Made by a program: the position numbers and the translations under genes. Below the pieces are notes generated by a model. That model did not search any database. It saw only the letters and a list, made by a program, of their open reading frames with translations, and was not told where the DNA came from. From positions 1 through 64,000 of the forward strand of contig NZ_QOUX01000045.1 in assembly GCF_004116265.1 (NCBI RefSeq): DNA of 64,000 nt, written 5' to 3'. Of this stretch, positions 39,268 through 48,718 are shown in pieces; the stretch's first letter is position 1; every line of letters begins with the position of its first letter. This DNA comes from Anaerobacillus alkaliphilus (GTDB lineage Bacteria > Bacillota > Bacilli > Bacillales > Anaerobacillaceae).

Positions 39268-39372
39268 TGCTTTTATTATAAATAAAAAAAAGATATTTGT
39301 TCTAATACTAGCAACAATCGTTGTTTTGATATGGAAAAGCTTGTAGTTGAACTATCGGAAGGAGGGGGTCGT

Positions 39373-40491
39373 ATGGCAGATAAACCGGTTCGCCCAGTGG
39401 CTGAAGGAGAAATGTCAATCGATCAAGTGAAGGAACAATTAGTAGAGCTCGGAAAAAAACGAGGTGTACTTTCGTATGCCGAAATAACAGAAAAACTATC
39501 TGGTTTCGAACAAGATTCGGATCAAATGGACGAGTTCTTTGAATATTTAGGTGACCAAGGGATTGAGGTTCTAAATGAGTCCGATGATATGCCAAACCTT
39601 CAGGACGTAGCAAAGGAAGAAGAAGAATTCGATTTAAATGATTTAAGCGTTCCACCAGGAATTAAAATTAATGACCCGGTTCGCATGTATTTAAAAGAGA
39701 TTGGCCGAGTTCCGTTACTTTCTGCAGAGAATGAAATTGAGTTAGCTAAAAAGATTGAAACTGGTGATGAGGAAGCAAAACGTCGACTAGCAGAAGCAAA
39801 CCTACGACTTGTCGTAAGTATTGCCAAGCGTTATGTTGGTAGAGGAATGTTATTCCTCGATTTAATTCAAGAAGGTAACATGGGTTTAATTAAAGCAGTT
39901 GAAAAATTCGACTATGAAAAAGGCTACAAATTTAGTACTTATGCTACATGGTGGATTAGGCAGGCCATTACAAGGGCAATTGCAGACCAAGCAAGAACGA
40001 TACGTATTCCTGTACACATGGTTGAGACAATAAATAAATTAATCCGTGTCCAACGTCAGTTACTGCAAGACTTAGGGCGTGAACCAACACCAGAAGAAGT
40101 ATCTGCAGAAATGGATTTAACACCTGAAAAAGTTAGAGAGATTTTAAAAATTGCTCAAGAACCCGTTTCCCTAGAAACACCAATTGGTGAAGAGGACGAC
40201 TCTCATCTTGGTGACTTTATTGAAGACCAAGAAGCTTTAGCCCCTTCTGATGCAGCAGCTTACGAGCTTCTAAAAGAACAACTTGAAGACGTTTTAGACA
40301 CTTTAACAGATAGAGAAGAAAATGTACTTCGTTTACGTTTTGGTCTTGATGATGGTCGCACAAGAACACTAGAAGAAGTAGGAAAAGTGTTCGGTGTAAC
40401 TCGTGAGCGTATTCGCCAAATAGAAGCGAAGGCACTACGTAAACTTCGTCATCCTAGCAGAAGCAAACGTCTTAAAGATTTCTTAGAATAA
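39373..40491 (+). CDS. sigA: Primary sigma factor SigA (RpoD)
   Basis: A 372-residue housekeeping sigma-70 factor. Region 1.1-like N terminus ([24 protein letters not shown]), region 1.2 [16 protein letters not shown], region 2 [15 protein letters not shown] and [15 protein letters not shown], region 3, and region 4 with [19 protein letters not shown]. The ATG at 39373 has AAGGAGGGGGT upstream; a longer frame to 39331 starts before that site. Near identical to B. subtilis SigA. Located after dnaG as usual. Confidence 0.98.
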   Translation: MADKPVRPVAEGEMSIDQVKEQLVELGKKRGVLSYAEITEKLSGFEQDSDQMDEFFEYLGDQGIEVLNESDDMPNLQDVAKEEEEFDLNDLSVPPGIKINDPVRMYLKEIGRVPLLSAENEIELAKKIETGDEEAKRRLAEANLRLVVSIAKRYVGRGMLFLDLIQEGNMGLIKAVEKFDYEKGYKFSTYATWWIRQAITRAIADQARTIRIPVHMVETINKLIRVQRQLLQDLGREPTPEEVSAEMDLTPEKVREILKIAQEPVSLETPIGEEDDSHLGDFIEDQEALAPSDAAAYELLKEQLEDVLDTLTDREENVLRLRFGLDDGRTRTLEEVGKVFGVTRERIRQIEAKALRKLRHPSRSKRLKDFLE

Positions 40492-40498
40492 GAAGGGT

Positions 40499-40534
40499 AG
40501 GTTTACTTTGTCTGTGGCGAAGTAAACCTTTTTC
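40499..40534 (+). terminator. Terminator after sigA
   Basis: AGGTTTACTT pairs with AAGTAAACCT, followed by TTTTC. Confidence 0.85.
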
Positions 40535-40539
40535 TTTGT

Positions 40540-40567
40540 TTGACACAATATGACATCGGCATATAAG
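40540..40567 (+). promoter_or_regulatory. Candidate sigma-A promoter for the gene at 40623
   Basis: A consensus TTGACA (40540-40545), a 16-nt spacer and TATAAG (40562-40567), right after the sigA terminator. Confidence 0.55.
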
Positions 40568-40622
40568 CTTTAACAAAGCTGAAACGTGTTAGAATAAAGT
40601 CATATGTTTAAGGAGCCCAAAA

Positions 40623-41159
40623 ATGGATCGCAAGAAAATTATTATTAATGAAATAAAATATTGGAAAAAATGTCGACTCTTACCAGATCATTACTGTAAT
40701 TTCCTTCTATCTTTATATACAGAAGGTGACCAGCCGGAGGAAATCAACGAGAAACAAACAATGCGACCTTTTAAATTAATGCCATTTCTAATGACAATTT
40801 TTGTATTAGCATTATTTGGATTAACATTTCTTGTAATTTATTTTACTGACTTTTCTTCATTTTTGCAAACTGCAGTCGTAATTTTTTTAAGTATTATTAT
40901 CCTCTTACTATCTATACAAATGAAGCATTACGATTCTCGCCTTGTTCATTTATATATCCTTATTGCTGCATTAATGATTTTTATTGCGACAATCCATGTA
41001 ACTAATGCATTTTTTCCTGAGCAGCCTGAGGCTATTTTAGGAGCTGTAATGCTTACATGTTTTATTTGGCTTGTTATTGGGAAAAAATATAATTTGAAAT
41101 ATTTTCTTTTATCAGGCGCACTTGGAATTATAATTGCTATTTACTTTTTTCTACGATAG
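40623..41159 (+). CDS. Four- to five-helix membrane protein of unknown function
   Basis: 178 residues. A cytoplasmic N terminus of about 45 residues (MDRKKIIINEIKYWKKCRLLP, then HYCNFLLSLYTEG) is followed by about five hydrophobic segments from residue 50 to the end. AAGGAGCCC lies before the ATG. The N-terminal motif resembles a short domain found at the start of other Bacillaceae membrane proteins, but I cannot name the family. It lies between sigA and cccA, which are neighbours in B. subtilis, and has its own promoter and no partner gene. Confidence 0.8.
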   Translation: MDRKKIIINEIKYWKKCRLLPDHYCNFLLSLYTEGDQPEEINEKQTMRPFKLMPFLMTIFVLALFGLTFLVIYFTDFSSFLQTAVVIFLSIIILLLSIQMKHYDSRLVHLYILIAALMIFIATIHVTNAFFPEQPEAILGAVMLTCFIWLVIGKKYNLKYFLLSGALGIIIAIYFFLR

Positions 41160-41306
41160 TAGTTAGTAAATTAGTGAAGCTATGTTACTAGAATGATTAG
41201 GATATAACTATAAGTATGGTGTTAATGTGAACAAATTAAGGAAATATAACAATTTTTATGCTTTTCCCTTTTCTAGTAAGCATTTTTCGAGTAAAATAAC
41301 ATTAGT

Positions 41307-41335
41307 TTGAAAAAATGGTCTTATAAAAAGATAAT
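41307..41335 (+). promoter_or_regulatory. Candidate sigma-A promoter of cccA
   Basis: TTGAAA (41307-41312), a 17-nt spacer and GATAAT (41330-41335), about 20 nt before the start codon of cccA. The preceding 150 nt hold nothing else recognised. Confidence 0.5.
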
Positions 41336-41355
41336 AATATTGAAGGAGTGGCAGT

Positions 41356-41751
41356 ATGAGAGGAAAACCTTTATATGGATATGCTGCAGTTGCAGTTGTT
41401 GGTTTAACCCTTATGTTAGTTTTATCCTTTGTTGGTGTAAACCAAAAGGATGCTAGACTAGCTTTAGAAGGTGGAGAAGGTGGGCAACCAGCTCAAGAGA
41501 CTGTTGATACAACAGATCCAATGGCATTAGGTGAGCAAACATACAAAACAACATGTATTGGATGTCATGGTGGGAACTTTGATGGGCCGATGGGTAATCT
41601 ACAAGGTTTAGCTGACAGACATACAAAAGAAGATATTGTTAATATCATTCTTCAAGGTGGTGGCACAGACTACCCAGGAATGCCTGCTGGCTTAGTCGAT
41701 GCTGAAAAAGCAGCTGCAATCGCTGAATACTTACTAGAAGCAACAAAATAA
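41356..41751 (+). CDS. cccA: Membrane-anchored cytochrome c-550
   Basis: A 131-residue c-type cytochrome. An N-terminal membrane anchor (residues 6-28), a flexible acidic/Gly-rich linker, and a heme domain with CIGCH near residues 66-70 and a probable axial Met in YPGMPAGL near residue 113. It carries electrons on the outer face of the membrane, probably to a cytochrome c oxidase. GAAGGAG precedes the ATG. In B. subtilis cccA lies after sigA. Confidence 0.93.
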   Translation: MRGKPLYGYAAVAVVGLTLMLVLSFVGVNQKDARLALEGGEGGQPAQETVDTTDPMALGEQTYKTTCIGCHGGNFDGPMGNLQGLADRHTKEDIVNIILQGGGTDYPGMPAGLVDAEKAAAIAEYLLEATK

Positions 41752-41756
41752 CAGAT

Positions 41757-41790
41757 AGAAGGATTGTTTTTCAACAGTCCTTCTTTTTTA
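41757..41790 (+). terminator. Terminator after cccA
   Basis: AGAAGGATTGTT pairs with AACAGTCCTTCT (one wobble pair), followed by TTTTT. Confidence 0.88.
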
Positions 41791-41865
41791 TTGTTTCATT
41801 TGCATAGTCTGAAATAAAAGATTAAGATTAAATTGATACTACATAAAAAATTTAGGTGAGCATAT

Positions 41866-42573
41866 ATGAATGAAGATAATTTATCAAAACGTTTAACCCT
41901 AGTAGCTGAACAAATACCATCAGGAAGTAGGTTAGCTGATATTGGCTCAGACCATGCCTATTTGCCATGTTTTGCATTGAGACGGGGCTTAGTTAGTTCT
42001 GCAATTGCAGGCGAAGTTAATGAGGGTCCTTTTCAGTCTGCAGTAGAACAAGTAAAAAAATTAAATTATGAAGATAAAATTTACGTAAAGAAAGGAAATG
42101 GACTAGAGGTTATTTCGGCTGGAGAAGTTGATGTTATAACAATTGCTGGAATGGGTGGACCTTTAATTGCTTCGATATTAAATAATGGTAAAGATAAACT
42201 AGAAGGTGTGAAGAGACTAGTTTTACAGCCAAACGTAGCAGCCAATCAAATTCGAGTTTGGTTAGAAGCTAATGATTGGCTTCTTATAAACGAGCTAATC
42301 CTTGAAGAAGACGGAATTATATATGAGATACTTGTCGCTGAGAGAACAGGTCCTAACCCATATCATGAACAAGACTACCAAACTGAACTATTACTCGGTC
42401 CATTTCTAATGAAAGAAAAGAATGACGCTTTTAAGAAAAAATGGACGAATGAGGTTGGTGAATGGAAAAAAATCCTTTCGCAATTTGAAAAAGCAAAGCA
42501 AACCGAAGAAGTTCTTATTAAAAAACAGGATTTAATAGAGAGAATTACACGAGTCGAGGAGGTAATCCAATGA
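41866..42573 (+). CDS. trmK: tRNA (adenine22-N1)-methyltransferase
   Basis: A 235-residue SAM enzyme that makes m1A22 in tRNA (YqfN). LADIGSDHAYLPCFALRRG forms the SAM site near residues 24-42, and ITIAGMGGPLIASIL near residue 88 is family specific. A C-terminal coiled coil follows. AGGTGAGC precedes the ATG. It overlaps yqfO by 4 nt. Confidence 0.93.
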   Translation: MNEDNLSKRLTLVAEQIPSGSRLADIGSDHAYLPCFALRRGLVSSAIAGEVNEGPFQSAVEQVKKLNYEDKIYVKKGNGLEVISAGEVDVITIAGMGGPLIASILNNGKDKLEGVKRLVLQPNVAANQIRVWLEANDWLLINELILEEDGIIYEILVAERTGPNPYHEQDYQTELLLGPFLMKEKNDAFKKKWTNEVGEWKKILSQFEKAKQTEEVLIKKQDLIERITRVEEVIQ

Positions 42574-43691
42574 CAAGGCTTGCCAATGGAAATACAATTA
42601 TTCAAGCATTTGAAGGATGGTCCCCTAAATCATTAGCGGTAGAGGGAGATAAAGTTGGGCTTCAAATTGGAACTTTGAATAAGCCAATTAGGAAGGTTAT
42701 GGTCGTTCTAGATTTATTAGATAGTGTAGTTGAGGAAGCGATAAAAGAGAGCGTGGATTTAATAATTGCGCACCATCCAATTATTTTCCGACCTTTAAAA
42801 GCTATCCAGACTGATCGCCCCTACGGTAAAATTGTTGAAAAACTTATTAAGCATGACATAGCTGTATATGCAGCACACACCAATTTAGACGTAGCCAAAG
42901 GCGGCGTAAATGATTTAATGGCTCAGAAACTGGGTTTAGAAAGCCTAGAAGTGTTAGCACCAACAACAGAAGTTAAACTTAAGAAACTAGCAGTTTTTGT
43001 CCCAAGAGAATATGCAACAGTTGTTCGTGAAGCATTAGCGAAAAGTGGTGCAGGTCATATTGGAAATTACAGTCATTGTACATATAACTCTGAAGGCGAA
43101 GGAACTTTTAAACCTGAGACAGGGTCAGATCCTTTTATCGGAAAGACCGGGAGCATTGAAACTGTTCAAGAGATAAAGATTGAAACGATTTTCCCAGTTA
43201 ATCTTCAAAATAAAGTTATTTCTGCATTAGTAAAAGCTCATCCTTACGAAGAGGTAGCGTATGATATTTATCCATTAGATAATAAGGGTGAACAATTAGG
43301 CTTAGGTAGAGTTGGATATCTTAACAAGGAACTAACACTTAAGGAATTTGCCCAATTCGTGAAAAAAGCCTTTGAGGTTGATGGAGTAAGAGTTGTAGGT
43401 GACCTAAACCGTTCGGTTAAGAAAGTTGCGGTATTGGGAGGGGATGGTAATAAATATGTATCTAGCGCTATTTTTAAAGGGGCAGATGTATTTGTTACTG
43501 GTGATATGTATTACCATGTAGCCCACGATGCAATGATGGATGGTCTAATGATTGTAGATCCAGGACATAATGTCGAAAAAATAATGAAAGAAGCTGTACA
43601 AAACTTTCTTCTAACATTCTTAGCTGAACAAAAGTACGATACTGAGGTTGTCTACTCTACTCTTAATACTGATCCTTTTACATTTTTATAA
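42570..43691 (+). CDS. yqfO: Nif3-like dinuclear metal center protein YqfO
   Basis: A 373-residue protein of the NIF3/YbgI family with the Bacillus-type central insert (about residues 135-235). Metal ligands are visible in IIAHHPIIFRP near residue 65, YAAHTNLDVAKGGVN near residue 103 and the C-terminal VFVTGDMYYHVAHDAM. The ATG overlaps the trmK stop. Members are often called GTP cyclohydrolase I type 2, but that activity is doubtful. Confidence 0.92.
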   Translation: MTRLANGNTIIQAFEGWSPKSLAVEGDKVGLQIGTLNKPIRKVMVVLDLLDSVVEEAIKESVDLIIAHHPIIFRPLKAIQTDRPYGKIVEKLIKHDIAVYAAHTNLDVAKGGVNDLMAQKLGLESLEVLAPTTEVKLKKLAVFVPREYATVVREALAKSGAGHIGNYSHCTYNSEGEGTFKPETGSDPFIGKTGSIETVQEIKIETIFPVNLQNKVISALVKAHPYEEVAYDIYPLDNKGEQLGLGRVGYLNKELTLKEFAQFVKKAFEVDGVRVVGDLNRSVKKVAVLGGDGNKYVSSAIFKGADVFVTGDMYYHVAHDAMMDGLMIVDPGHNVEKIMKEAVQNFLLTFLAEQKYDTEVVYSTLNTDPFTFL

Positions 43692-43707
43692 AGGGCTATT
43701 TAAAAGC

Positions 43708-43735
43708 AAAAAAACGGGCGCTTGGCCCGTTTTTA
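43708..43735. terminator. Bidirectional terminator between yqfO and ispH
   Basis: AAAAACGGGC and GCCCGTTTTT form a 10-bp stem with a 5-nt loop and A/T tails on both sides. It overlaps the ispH stop codon by 2-3 nt. Confidence 0.92.
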
Positions 43736-44671
43736 TTCTTTTACCTTTGGTAGTATTTTACTTAAAGGTACCTTTTTTTCAATTTGCCAAGTTGTAGGAT
43801 TTTCTTCGTCATACTGTTCTAAGAAAGTGATCACTTCTTTTGTGATTGGTGTTGGTGTAGAAGCTCCACTCGTCACAGCGACCTTCTGAATTCCTTTTAA
43901 CCATTCAAGTTTTAATTCTGAAAGGTCTGCGATGCGGTGAGCAGGAGTACCTGCAATTTCTTGTGAGACTTGTGCAAGTCGGTTAGAATTATTACTTTTT
44001 GGGTCTCCTACGACAATTAGAAGATCTGCTTCTTTTGCTTGTTCAGCAACGGCCTCCTGCCTAACTTGTGTGGCAAGGCAAATCTCGTTATGAATTTCTG
44101 CTTGCGGGTATTTGTCTAATGCTGCTTTCATAATGTGTGAGACATCCCATTGACTCATCGTTGTTTGGTTTGTAATGATGATATTCTCGCTAGTTAGATT
44201 AAGACTTTCCACATCTGTCATCGTTTCTACAAGATGTACCTTATCGGGTGCTACACCGATTGCGCCTTCAGGCTCCGGGTGATGTTTCTTACCAATATAA
44301 ATGACCTCGTATCCGGCAGAAGTTTTTTCCGAAATTAAGTCGTGAGTTTTGGTTACATCTGGGCATGTAGCATCTACCGTCGTTAAGCCACGTTCTTTAG
44401 CCATTTTACGGACTTCAAGAGAAATTCCATGTGCTGTAAAAATAACCGTCCCTTTATCAACTTTGTTAAGTATTTCAAGACGATTTGGGCCATCTAATGT
44501 AATAATGCCATCTTCCTCAAAAGCATCTGTAACATGTTTATTATGAACAATCATTCCTAGTATATAGATTGGACGAGGTAGATCAAGATTTTTAGCAGCC
44601 TGTCTTGCTAACACCATAGCATCAACAACACCATAGCAGTAACCTCGGGGAGATATTTTGAGTACTTCCAC
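43733..44671 (-). CDS. ispH: HMBPP reductase IspH
   Basis: The last enzyme of the MEP isoprenoid pathway, making IPP and DMAPP. 312 residues. Iron-sulfur cluster cysteines occur in [13 protein letters not shown] near residue 12, [11 protein letters not shown] near residue 100 and [11 protein letters not shown] near residue 195. The GTG start follows GGAGG by 10 nt. The pathway partner ispG lies 14 kb further on. It has its own sigma-A promoter. YqfP in B. subtilis. Confidence 0.96.
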   Translation of the reverse strand: MEVLKISPRGYCYGVVDAMVLARQAAKNLDLPRPIYILGMIVHNKHVTDAFEEDGIITLDGPNRLEILNKVDKGTVIFTAHGISLEVRKMAKERGLTTVDATCPDVTKTHDLISEKTSAGYEVIYIGKKHHPEPEGAIGVAPDKVHLVETMTDVESLNLTSENIIITNQTTMSQWDVSHIMKAALDKYPQAEIHNEICLATQVRQEAVAEQAKEADLLIVVGDPKSNNSNRLAQVSQEIAGTPAHRIADLSELKLEWLKGIQKVAVTSGASTPTPITKEVITFLEQYDEENPTTWQIEKKVPLSKILPKVKE

Positions 44672-44703
44672 TGTTAAGTAGCCTCCTTACTTTTGCTTCT
44701 TTC

Positions 44704-44732
44704 ATTATATTGAATGATTGTTTATTACGCAA
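44704..44732 (-). promoter_or_regulatory. Sigma-A promoter of ispH
   Basis: Read on the minus strand: TTGCGT (44732-44727), a 17-nt spacer, then a consensus TATAAT (44709-44704), about 33 nt before the ispH GTG. Confidence 0.75.
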
Positions 44733-44748
44733 TGATTTACCTAGAGAT

Positions 44749-44788
44749 AAAAAAACAGAACACCCTCTTGATAAGGATGTTCCTGTAA
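44749..44788 (-). terminator. Terminator after the CarD-family gene
   Basis: On the minus strand ACAGGAACATCCTT pairs imperfectly with AAGAGGGTGTTCTGT, followed by seven T. Confidence 0.75.
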
Positions 44789-44789
44789 C

Positions 44790-45287
44790 TTATGCTCCTT
44801 GAGAAACTTGCACATTTTTATCAATAAAAGCGTATGCTTCATCTTCTGTCATATCATTTGCAAGGATCAGTTCGCTTACAATTAATTGTTTTGCTTTATC
44901 TAAGTTTTTACGATCTTGGATATGAAGACCATTTGTTCTTTCATATTCTTTCAAGCTTAGATTAGCAATAACGTGTGCAGCATCGATGATACTTCCAGTT
45001 TTTAATAAGTTTTCGTTCTCCCTAGAATATTGTTTAGGGTTTTCATTCTTCGTTTGAATTCCGTTTTGTAGAGCATGAATAAGTTCATCAAGTTGAGTTT
45101 CTTCAATTACCTTTCTCAAACCAGAGCTACTAATTCGATCTTCGGGAAGCATTAGTGTTACATCATTCAAAGGGAAATAGAGTACGAAATATGATAATTT
45201 CTTCCCTAAGACCTCTTTAACCTCGATATTGCGAATAGTTCCAGCACCGTGATATGGATATACGACGTGATCACCTACATTGAACAT
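44790..45287 (-). CDS. CarD/CdnL-family transcription regulator
   Basis: A 165-residue protein whose N-terminal CarD_CdnL_TRCF domain (MFNVGDHVVYPYHGAGTIRNIE) contacts RNA polymerase beta in better-studied relatives, followed by a helical DNA-binding C terminus. The ATG at 45287 follows GGAGGTATGC. Relatives stabilise open promoter complexes, often at rRNA promoters. It lies between ispH and yqfQ, which are adjacent in B. subtilis, so the gene is inserted relative to that order. Possible orthologue of B. subtilis YdeB. Confidence 0.88.
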   Translation of the reverse strand: MFNVGDHVVYPYHGAGTIRNIEVKEVLGKKLSYFVLYFPLNDVTLMLPEDRISSSGLRKVIEETQLDELIHALQNGIQTKNENPKQYSRENENLLKTGSIIDAAHVIANLSLKEYERTNGLHIQDRKNLDKAKQLIVSELILANDMTEDEAYAFIDKNVQVSQGA

Positions 45288-45448
45288 AAAGCATACCTCC
45301 AAACGTTTTCTATTACAATAAACATCTAGCTCCCCTATATTTGGTAATACTTCACAAACAAGGAAAATGGGAGAATAGTACAAATTAAGCGGAGCGTAAT
45401 ATGTAAAAAAAGTGGTTATTATAGTGAAGATTTTTTGAGGATACGAAC

Positions 45449-45454
45449 AGTATA
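45449..45454 (-). promoter_or_regulatory. Candidate extended -10 for the CarD-family gene
   Basis: On the minus strand TGTTATACT gives an extended -10 (TATACT at 45454-45449) with a weak TTTCTT 16 nt upstream, about 160 nt before the start codon. The rest of 45288-45540 holds nothing else recognised. Confidence 0.35.
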
Positions 45455-45543
45455 ACACAATTGCCCTAAAAAGAAAAATTTTACAGTACCAAGTGCTTTC
45501 CTTTCTACTTCTATAATATGTCCCAATCCTAGTGAAATATGTA

Positions 45544-45584
45544 TGAAAAAGAGAGGATGACTCAAAAAAATAGAGTCAGCCTCT
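45544..45584 (-). terminator. Terminator after yqfQ
   Basis: On the minus strand AGAGGCTGACTC pairs with GAGTCATCCTCT (one mismatch), followed by CTTTTTC. Confidence 0.85.
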
Positions 45585-45605
45585 AGTATAAGATAATAAG
45601 TAGCG

Positions 45606-46193
45606 TTAAATATATAATTTTGGTGCAGGAATAGACCCTGTAGACTTCGTAGGCTGGTTAGAATTTTTATCACGTTGTTTCGATTGAGTCCTTGTGTTTT
45701 TCTTTGTACTTTTTTGAACAGGTTTTTCTTTTATTTTAATGTTGTTCGATGATTTCTTTTTTTTCTTCTTACGTACTTTTACCTCATTGTAACTTTCTTT
45801 TTCATTGTCATCATCTTCAATTGCTATGCTTTCAGTAGGTTCTAATTCGTTATCTTCAGAACCCCCAGTGTTTCTCATCATACTAATTAGTGAAGGTAAT
45901 GATTTCACAAATGGTGCGTATTGCTGAACCATTGGACTTACTTGTTGAAAAACACCAATTGCTTTTTGTGCATTTTGCAACATACCTAAAATATTTGTAA
46001 ATCCTCCTCCACCAGCTTGTGCACCACCAAAAAGTTTTGACAATAACCCACCGGATTGACCCATAACCCCTTGTTGAAGAGGCAAATTGCTTAACTGGCT
46101 TGCACCACCTTGAAGCATACCTCTAGTTAGCATAGAGGCTCCAGGAGATACTGGTGGCATTTGCGGCGTTGGCATTGGAAACATATGCTCCAT
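45606..46193 (-). CDS. yqfQ: YqfQ/VrrA-family protein
   Basis: A 195-residue protein of low complexity. A Pro/Met/Gly/Gln-rich N terminus (FPMPTPQMPPVSPG, GGLLSKLFGGAQAGGGG) precedes a helical segment (residues 65-110) and a very basic Lys/Ser-rich tail with a run of six Lys. This layout and the position between ispH and cshB match YqfQ (VrrA-like, PF14181). In B. anthracis vrrA is known for repeat-number variation. Function unknown; the composition suggests a surface or nucleic-acid-binding role, which is inference. Confidence 0.82.
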   Translation of the reverse strand: MEHMFPMPTPQMPPVSPGASMLTRGMLQGGASQLSNLPLQQGVMGQSGGLLSKLFGGAQAGGGGFTNILGMLQNAQKAIGVFQQVSPMVQQYAPFVKSLPSLISMMRNTGGSEDNELEPTESIAIEDDDNEKESYNEVKVRKKKKKKSSNNIKIKEKPVQKSTKKNTRTQSKQRDKNSNQPTKSTGSIPAPKLYI

Positions 46194-46372
46194 CCTTTCG
46201 TAAAAACGTCGTTCCTCTACAAATAGGTATATGCACTAAGAGATATCTGTGTGCTTCTTTCTATGATATATTGCAAAATTTGTAGCAATTTTGATTTTAT
46301 GATAATAATGGTATAGTATTATGGCTAGGATACTAGTACAGAGTAGAGTTAATATTAGGTAGGAGAATGTAT

Positions 46373-47710
46373 ATGAGCACTAAATCAAATTTTGAAAGAT
46401 TTCAGTTAAAGCCATTTATTATTGAGGCCTTAACTGAGCAACGCTTCTTTATGCCAACGGAAATACAAGAAAGATTAATTCCAGCAATTATTTCTGGTAA
46501 AGATGTCATTGGACAATCACAAACTGGTTCTGGAAAAACATTGGCATTTTTAATTCCGATTGTTGAGCGTATTGATGTGACAAAAGAAGAAGTACAAGCT
46601 GTTATTACAGCACCGACAAGGGAATTGGCTGGACAAATTTTTGCTGAATTAGAAAAAATTCTCAAGAATGCAAATGGTGAGGTGTCAGCGAAGCTTATTG
46701 TCGGTGGTACTGACAGGTTACGTGAAATTGGAAGACTAAAAACGCAACCGCAAATAGTAGTTGGTACACCAGGCAGAATTTATGACATGGTTGAAGAGCA
46801 GGCGTTAAAAGTCTATACAACTGAAATGTTAGTCGTCGATGAGGCAGATCAAATGCTTGATATGGGTTTCATTGAAGAAGTAGATAAAATTGCTTCAAGA
46901 ATGGGCGAAGTTTTACAAATGTTAGTTTTTTCTGCTACTATTCCAGAAAAACTACAGCCATTCTTAAAAAAATATATGAATAATCCACGTCATGTACAAG
47001 TAGATCCTCATCAAACAACAGCTGAGAGAATAGAGCATTTTTTATTACCTGCAAGGCACAGAGATAGACTAAAACTAGTGGTCGATGTAGCTAAGAAGTA
47101 TAACCCATATTTTGCGATTATCTTTGCCAACACAAAAGAACAAGTTGATGAAGTTGCCGATGCAATGCTTCAAGCAGGCCTTAATGTCGAAAGGATCCAT
47201 GGCGGGTTACTACCAAGGCAAAGAAAGCAAGTGATGAAAGAAGTTAATGCTGGGAAAGTTCAGTACTTAGTTGCTTCTGATTTAGCTGCTCGCGGAATTG
47301 ATATCAAAGGTGTTACTCACATTATTAATTATGAGCTACCTAAAAATGATTTGGATTGGTATGTACACCGTGTAGGTAGATCTGCTCGAGCTGGCGAATC
47401 AGGGATTGCTTTATCTATTTACGAAGAGAAGGATGAAGCATCAATTCAAAAATTAACAGATCGAAAAATTCGTTTTACTTATGTGGATCTAAAAAATGGT
47501 GAATGGGTAGAATTAGAAAACAAAGTTAGACGCCATGTTAGAAAAACTACACTTGTAACCCCTACTGGTACAAAAAAAGGTACAGTTTTAGCCAATACAG
47601 GTGGAAAAGCGAAGGCTAAACCGAAAAAAGTGAAGCCGTCATATAAGAAAAGAGCTAGATGGGCTCAAGAAAAAATTGACCAGAAAGCTAGAAGAAAAAA
47701 TAAGAAATAG
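46373..47710 (+). CDS. cshB: DEAD-box RNA helicase CshB
   Basis: A 445-residue ATP-dependent RNA helicase, linked to cold growth and RNA turnover in Bacillus. Q motif FMPTEIQERLIP, motif I SQTGSGKT, Ia PTRELAGQ, DEAD-type VVDEADQMLD, SAT, and the helicase C domain with ARGIDIKG and HRVGRSARAG. A very basic tail (residues 410-445) follows. The ATG at 46373 is chosen, 7 nt after AGGAG; an ATG at 46367 is too close to it. A possible promoter (TTGATT 46291-46296; TATAGT 46312-46317) precedes. YqfR in B. subtilis. Confidence 0.94.
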   Translation: MSTKSNFERFQLKPFIIEALTEQRFFMPTEIQERLIPAIISGKDVIGQSQTGSGKTLAFLIPIVERIDVTKEEVQAVITAPTRELAGQIFAELEKILKNANGEVSAKLIVGGTDRLREIGRLKTQPQIVVGTPGRIYDMVEEQALKVYTTEMLVVDEADQMLDMGFIEEVDKIASRMGEVLQMLVFSATIPEKLQPFLKKYMNNPRHVQVDPHQTTAERIEHFLLPARHRDRLKLVVDVAKKYNPYFAIIFANTKEQVDEVADAMLQAGLNVERIHGGLLPRQRKQVMKEVNAGKVQYLVASDLAARGIDIKGVTHIINYELPKNDLDWYVHRVGRSARAGESGIALSIYEEKDEASIQKLTDRKIRFTYVDLKNGEWVELENKVRRHVRKTTLVTPTGTKKGTVLANTGGKAKAKPKKVKPSYKKRARWAQEKIDQKARRKNKK

Positions 47711-47737
47711 TAAACATATAAAGGAGAAATTGAGAGG

Positions 47738-48625
47738 ATGAAATTAGGTTCACACGTATCCATGAGCGGTAAAAAAATGTTCCTTTCTTCCGTAGAGGAA
47801 GCACTTTCATATGGGGCTAACACGTTTATGATTTACACAGGTGCTCCTCAGAACACAAGGAGAAAGCCAATTGAAGAGTTAAATATACCTGCAGGTCTAG
47901 CACATATGCTTGAGCATGGGGTTGAAGATGTGATTGTTCATGCACCTTATATCATTAACATTGGAAATTCACAAAAACCAGAAACATTTGAACTGGGTGT
48001 AAATTTCTTACGCTCAGAAATTGCCCGGACGCATGAGCTTGGTGCAAAACAAATTGTCTTACATCCTGGTGCGCATGTGAATGCCGGTGCTGATGTTGGA
48101 ATTAAAAAAATCATTGAAGGTCTAAACGAAGTTTTAGAAAAAGATCAAGAAGTACAAATTGCATTAGAAACAATGGCGGGGAAAGGGTCTGAATGTGGTA
48201 GAAGTTTTGAGGAACTTGCTGAAATTATTAGCGGGGTTCACTTCAATGATAAACTATCAATTTGCTTGGATACTTGTCACGTTCATGATGCTGGTTATAA
48301 TATTGTTGAAGATTTTGATGGTGTACTAAATGAATTTGATAAAATTATTGGAATTGATCGTTTAAAAGTCCTTCACATAAATGATAGTAAGAATGAACGT
48401 GGAGCAAAAAAAGATCGTCATGAGAATATCGGCTTTGGTCATATTGGCTTCGACGCATTATGTTACATTGTTCATCATCCACAACTAGTCAATGTACCGA
48501 AAATTTTAGAAACACCGTTCGTTGGAGAAGACAAAAAAGATACGAAACCACCATATAAACATGAAATTGCCATGTTACGAAGTAAAACATTTGACCCAGA
48601 ATTACACCTGAAAATAATGGCATAA
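47738..48625 (+). CDS. nfo: Endonuclease IV (AP endonuclease)
   Basis: A 295-residue zinc enzyme that cuts DNA at abasic sites in base excision repair. It begins [15 protein letters not shown]; metal ligands occur in [31 protein letters not shown] and LHINDSKNE, with [10 protein letters not shown] after. AAGGAGAAATTGAGG precedes the ATG. It follows cshB by 27 nt. YqfS in B. subtilis. Confidence 0.96.
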   Translation: MKLGSHVSMSGKKMFLSSVEEALSYGANTFMIYTGAPQNTRRKPIEELNIPAGLAHMLEHGVEDVIVHAPYIINIGNSQKPETFELGVNFLRSEIARTHELGAKQIVLHPGAHVNAGADVGIKKIIEGLNEVLEKDQEVQIALETMAGKGSECGRSFEELAEIISGVHFNDKLSICLDTCHVHDAGYNIVEDFDGVLNEFDKIIGIDRLKVLHINDSKNERGAKKDRHENIGFGHIGFDALCYIVHHPQLVNVPKILETPFVGEDKKDTKPPYKHEIAMLRSKTFDPELHLKIMA

Positions 48626-48628
48626 ATG

Positions 48629-48666
48629 AACAAAAACCTCCCAGTATTTAGGGAGGTTTTTGTTTT
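48629..48666. terminator. Bidirectional terminator between nfo and yqfT
   Basis: AACAAAAACCTCCC and GGGAGGTTTTTGTT form a 14-bp perfect stem with T and A tails. Confidence 0.92.
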
Positions 48667-48718
48667 TCACTGTTTAAATGGCTATTAATAAGATTTTGAG
48701 AGTGCCAGCATATTGCAC

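Noticed and set aside
45419-45673. 84-residue open frame on the minus strand across the yqfQ 3' end
   Set aside because: It overlaps the end of yqfQ in another frame and spans the yqfQ terminator hairpin; no ribosome site or recognisable domain.
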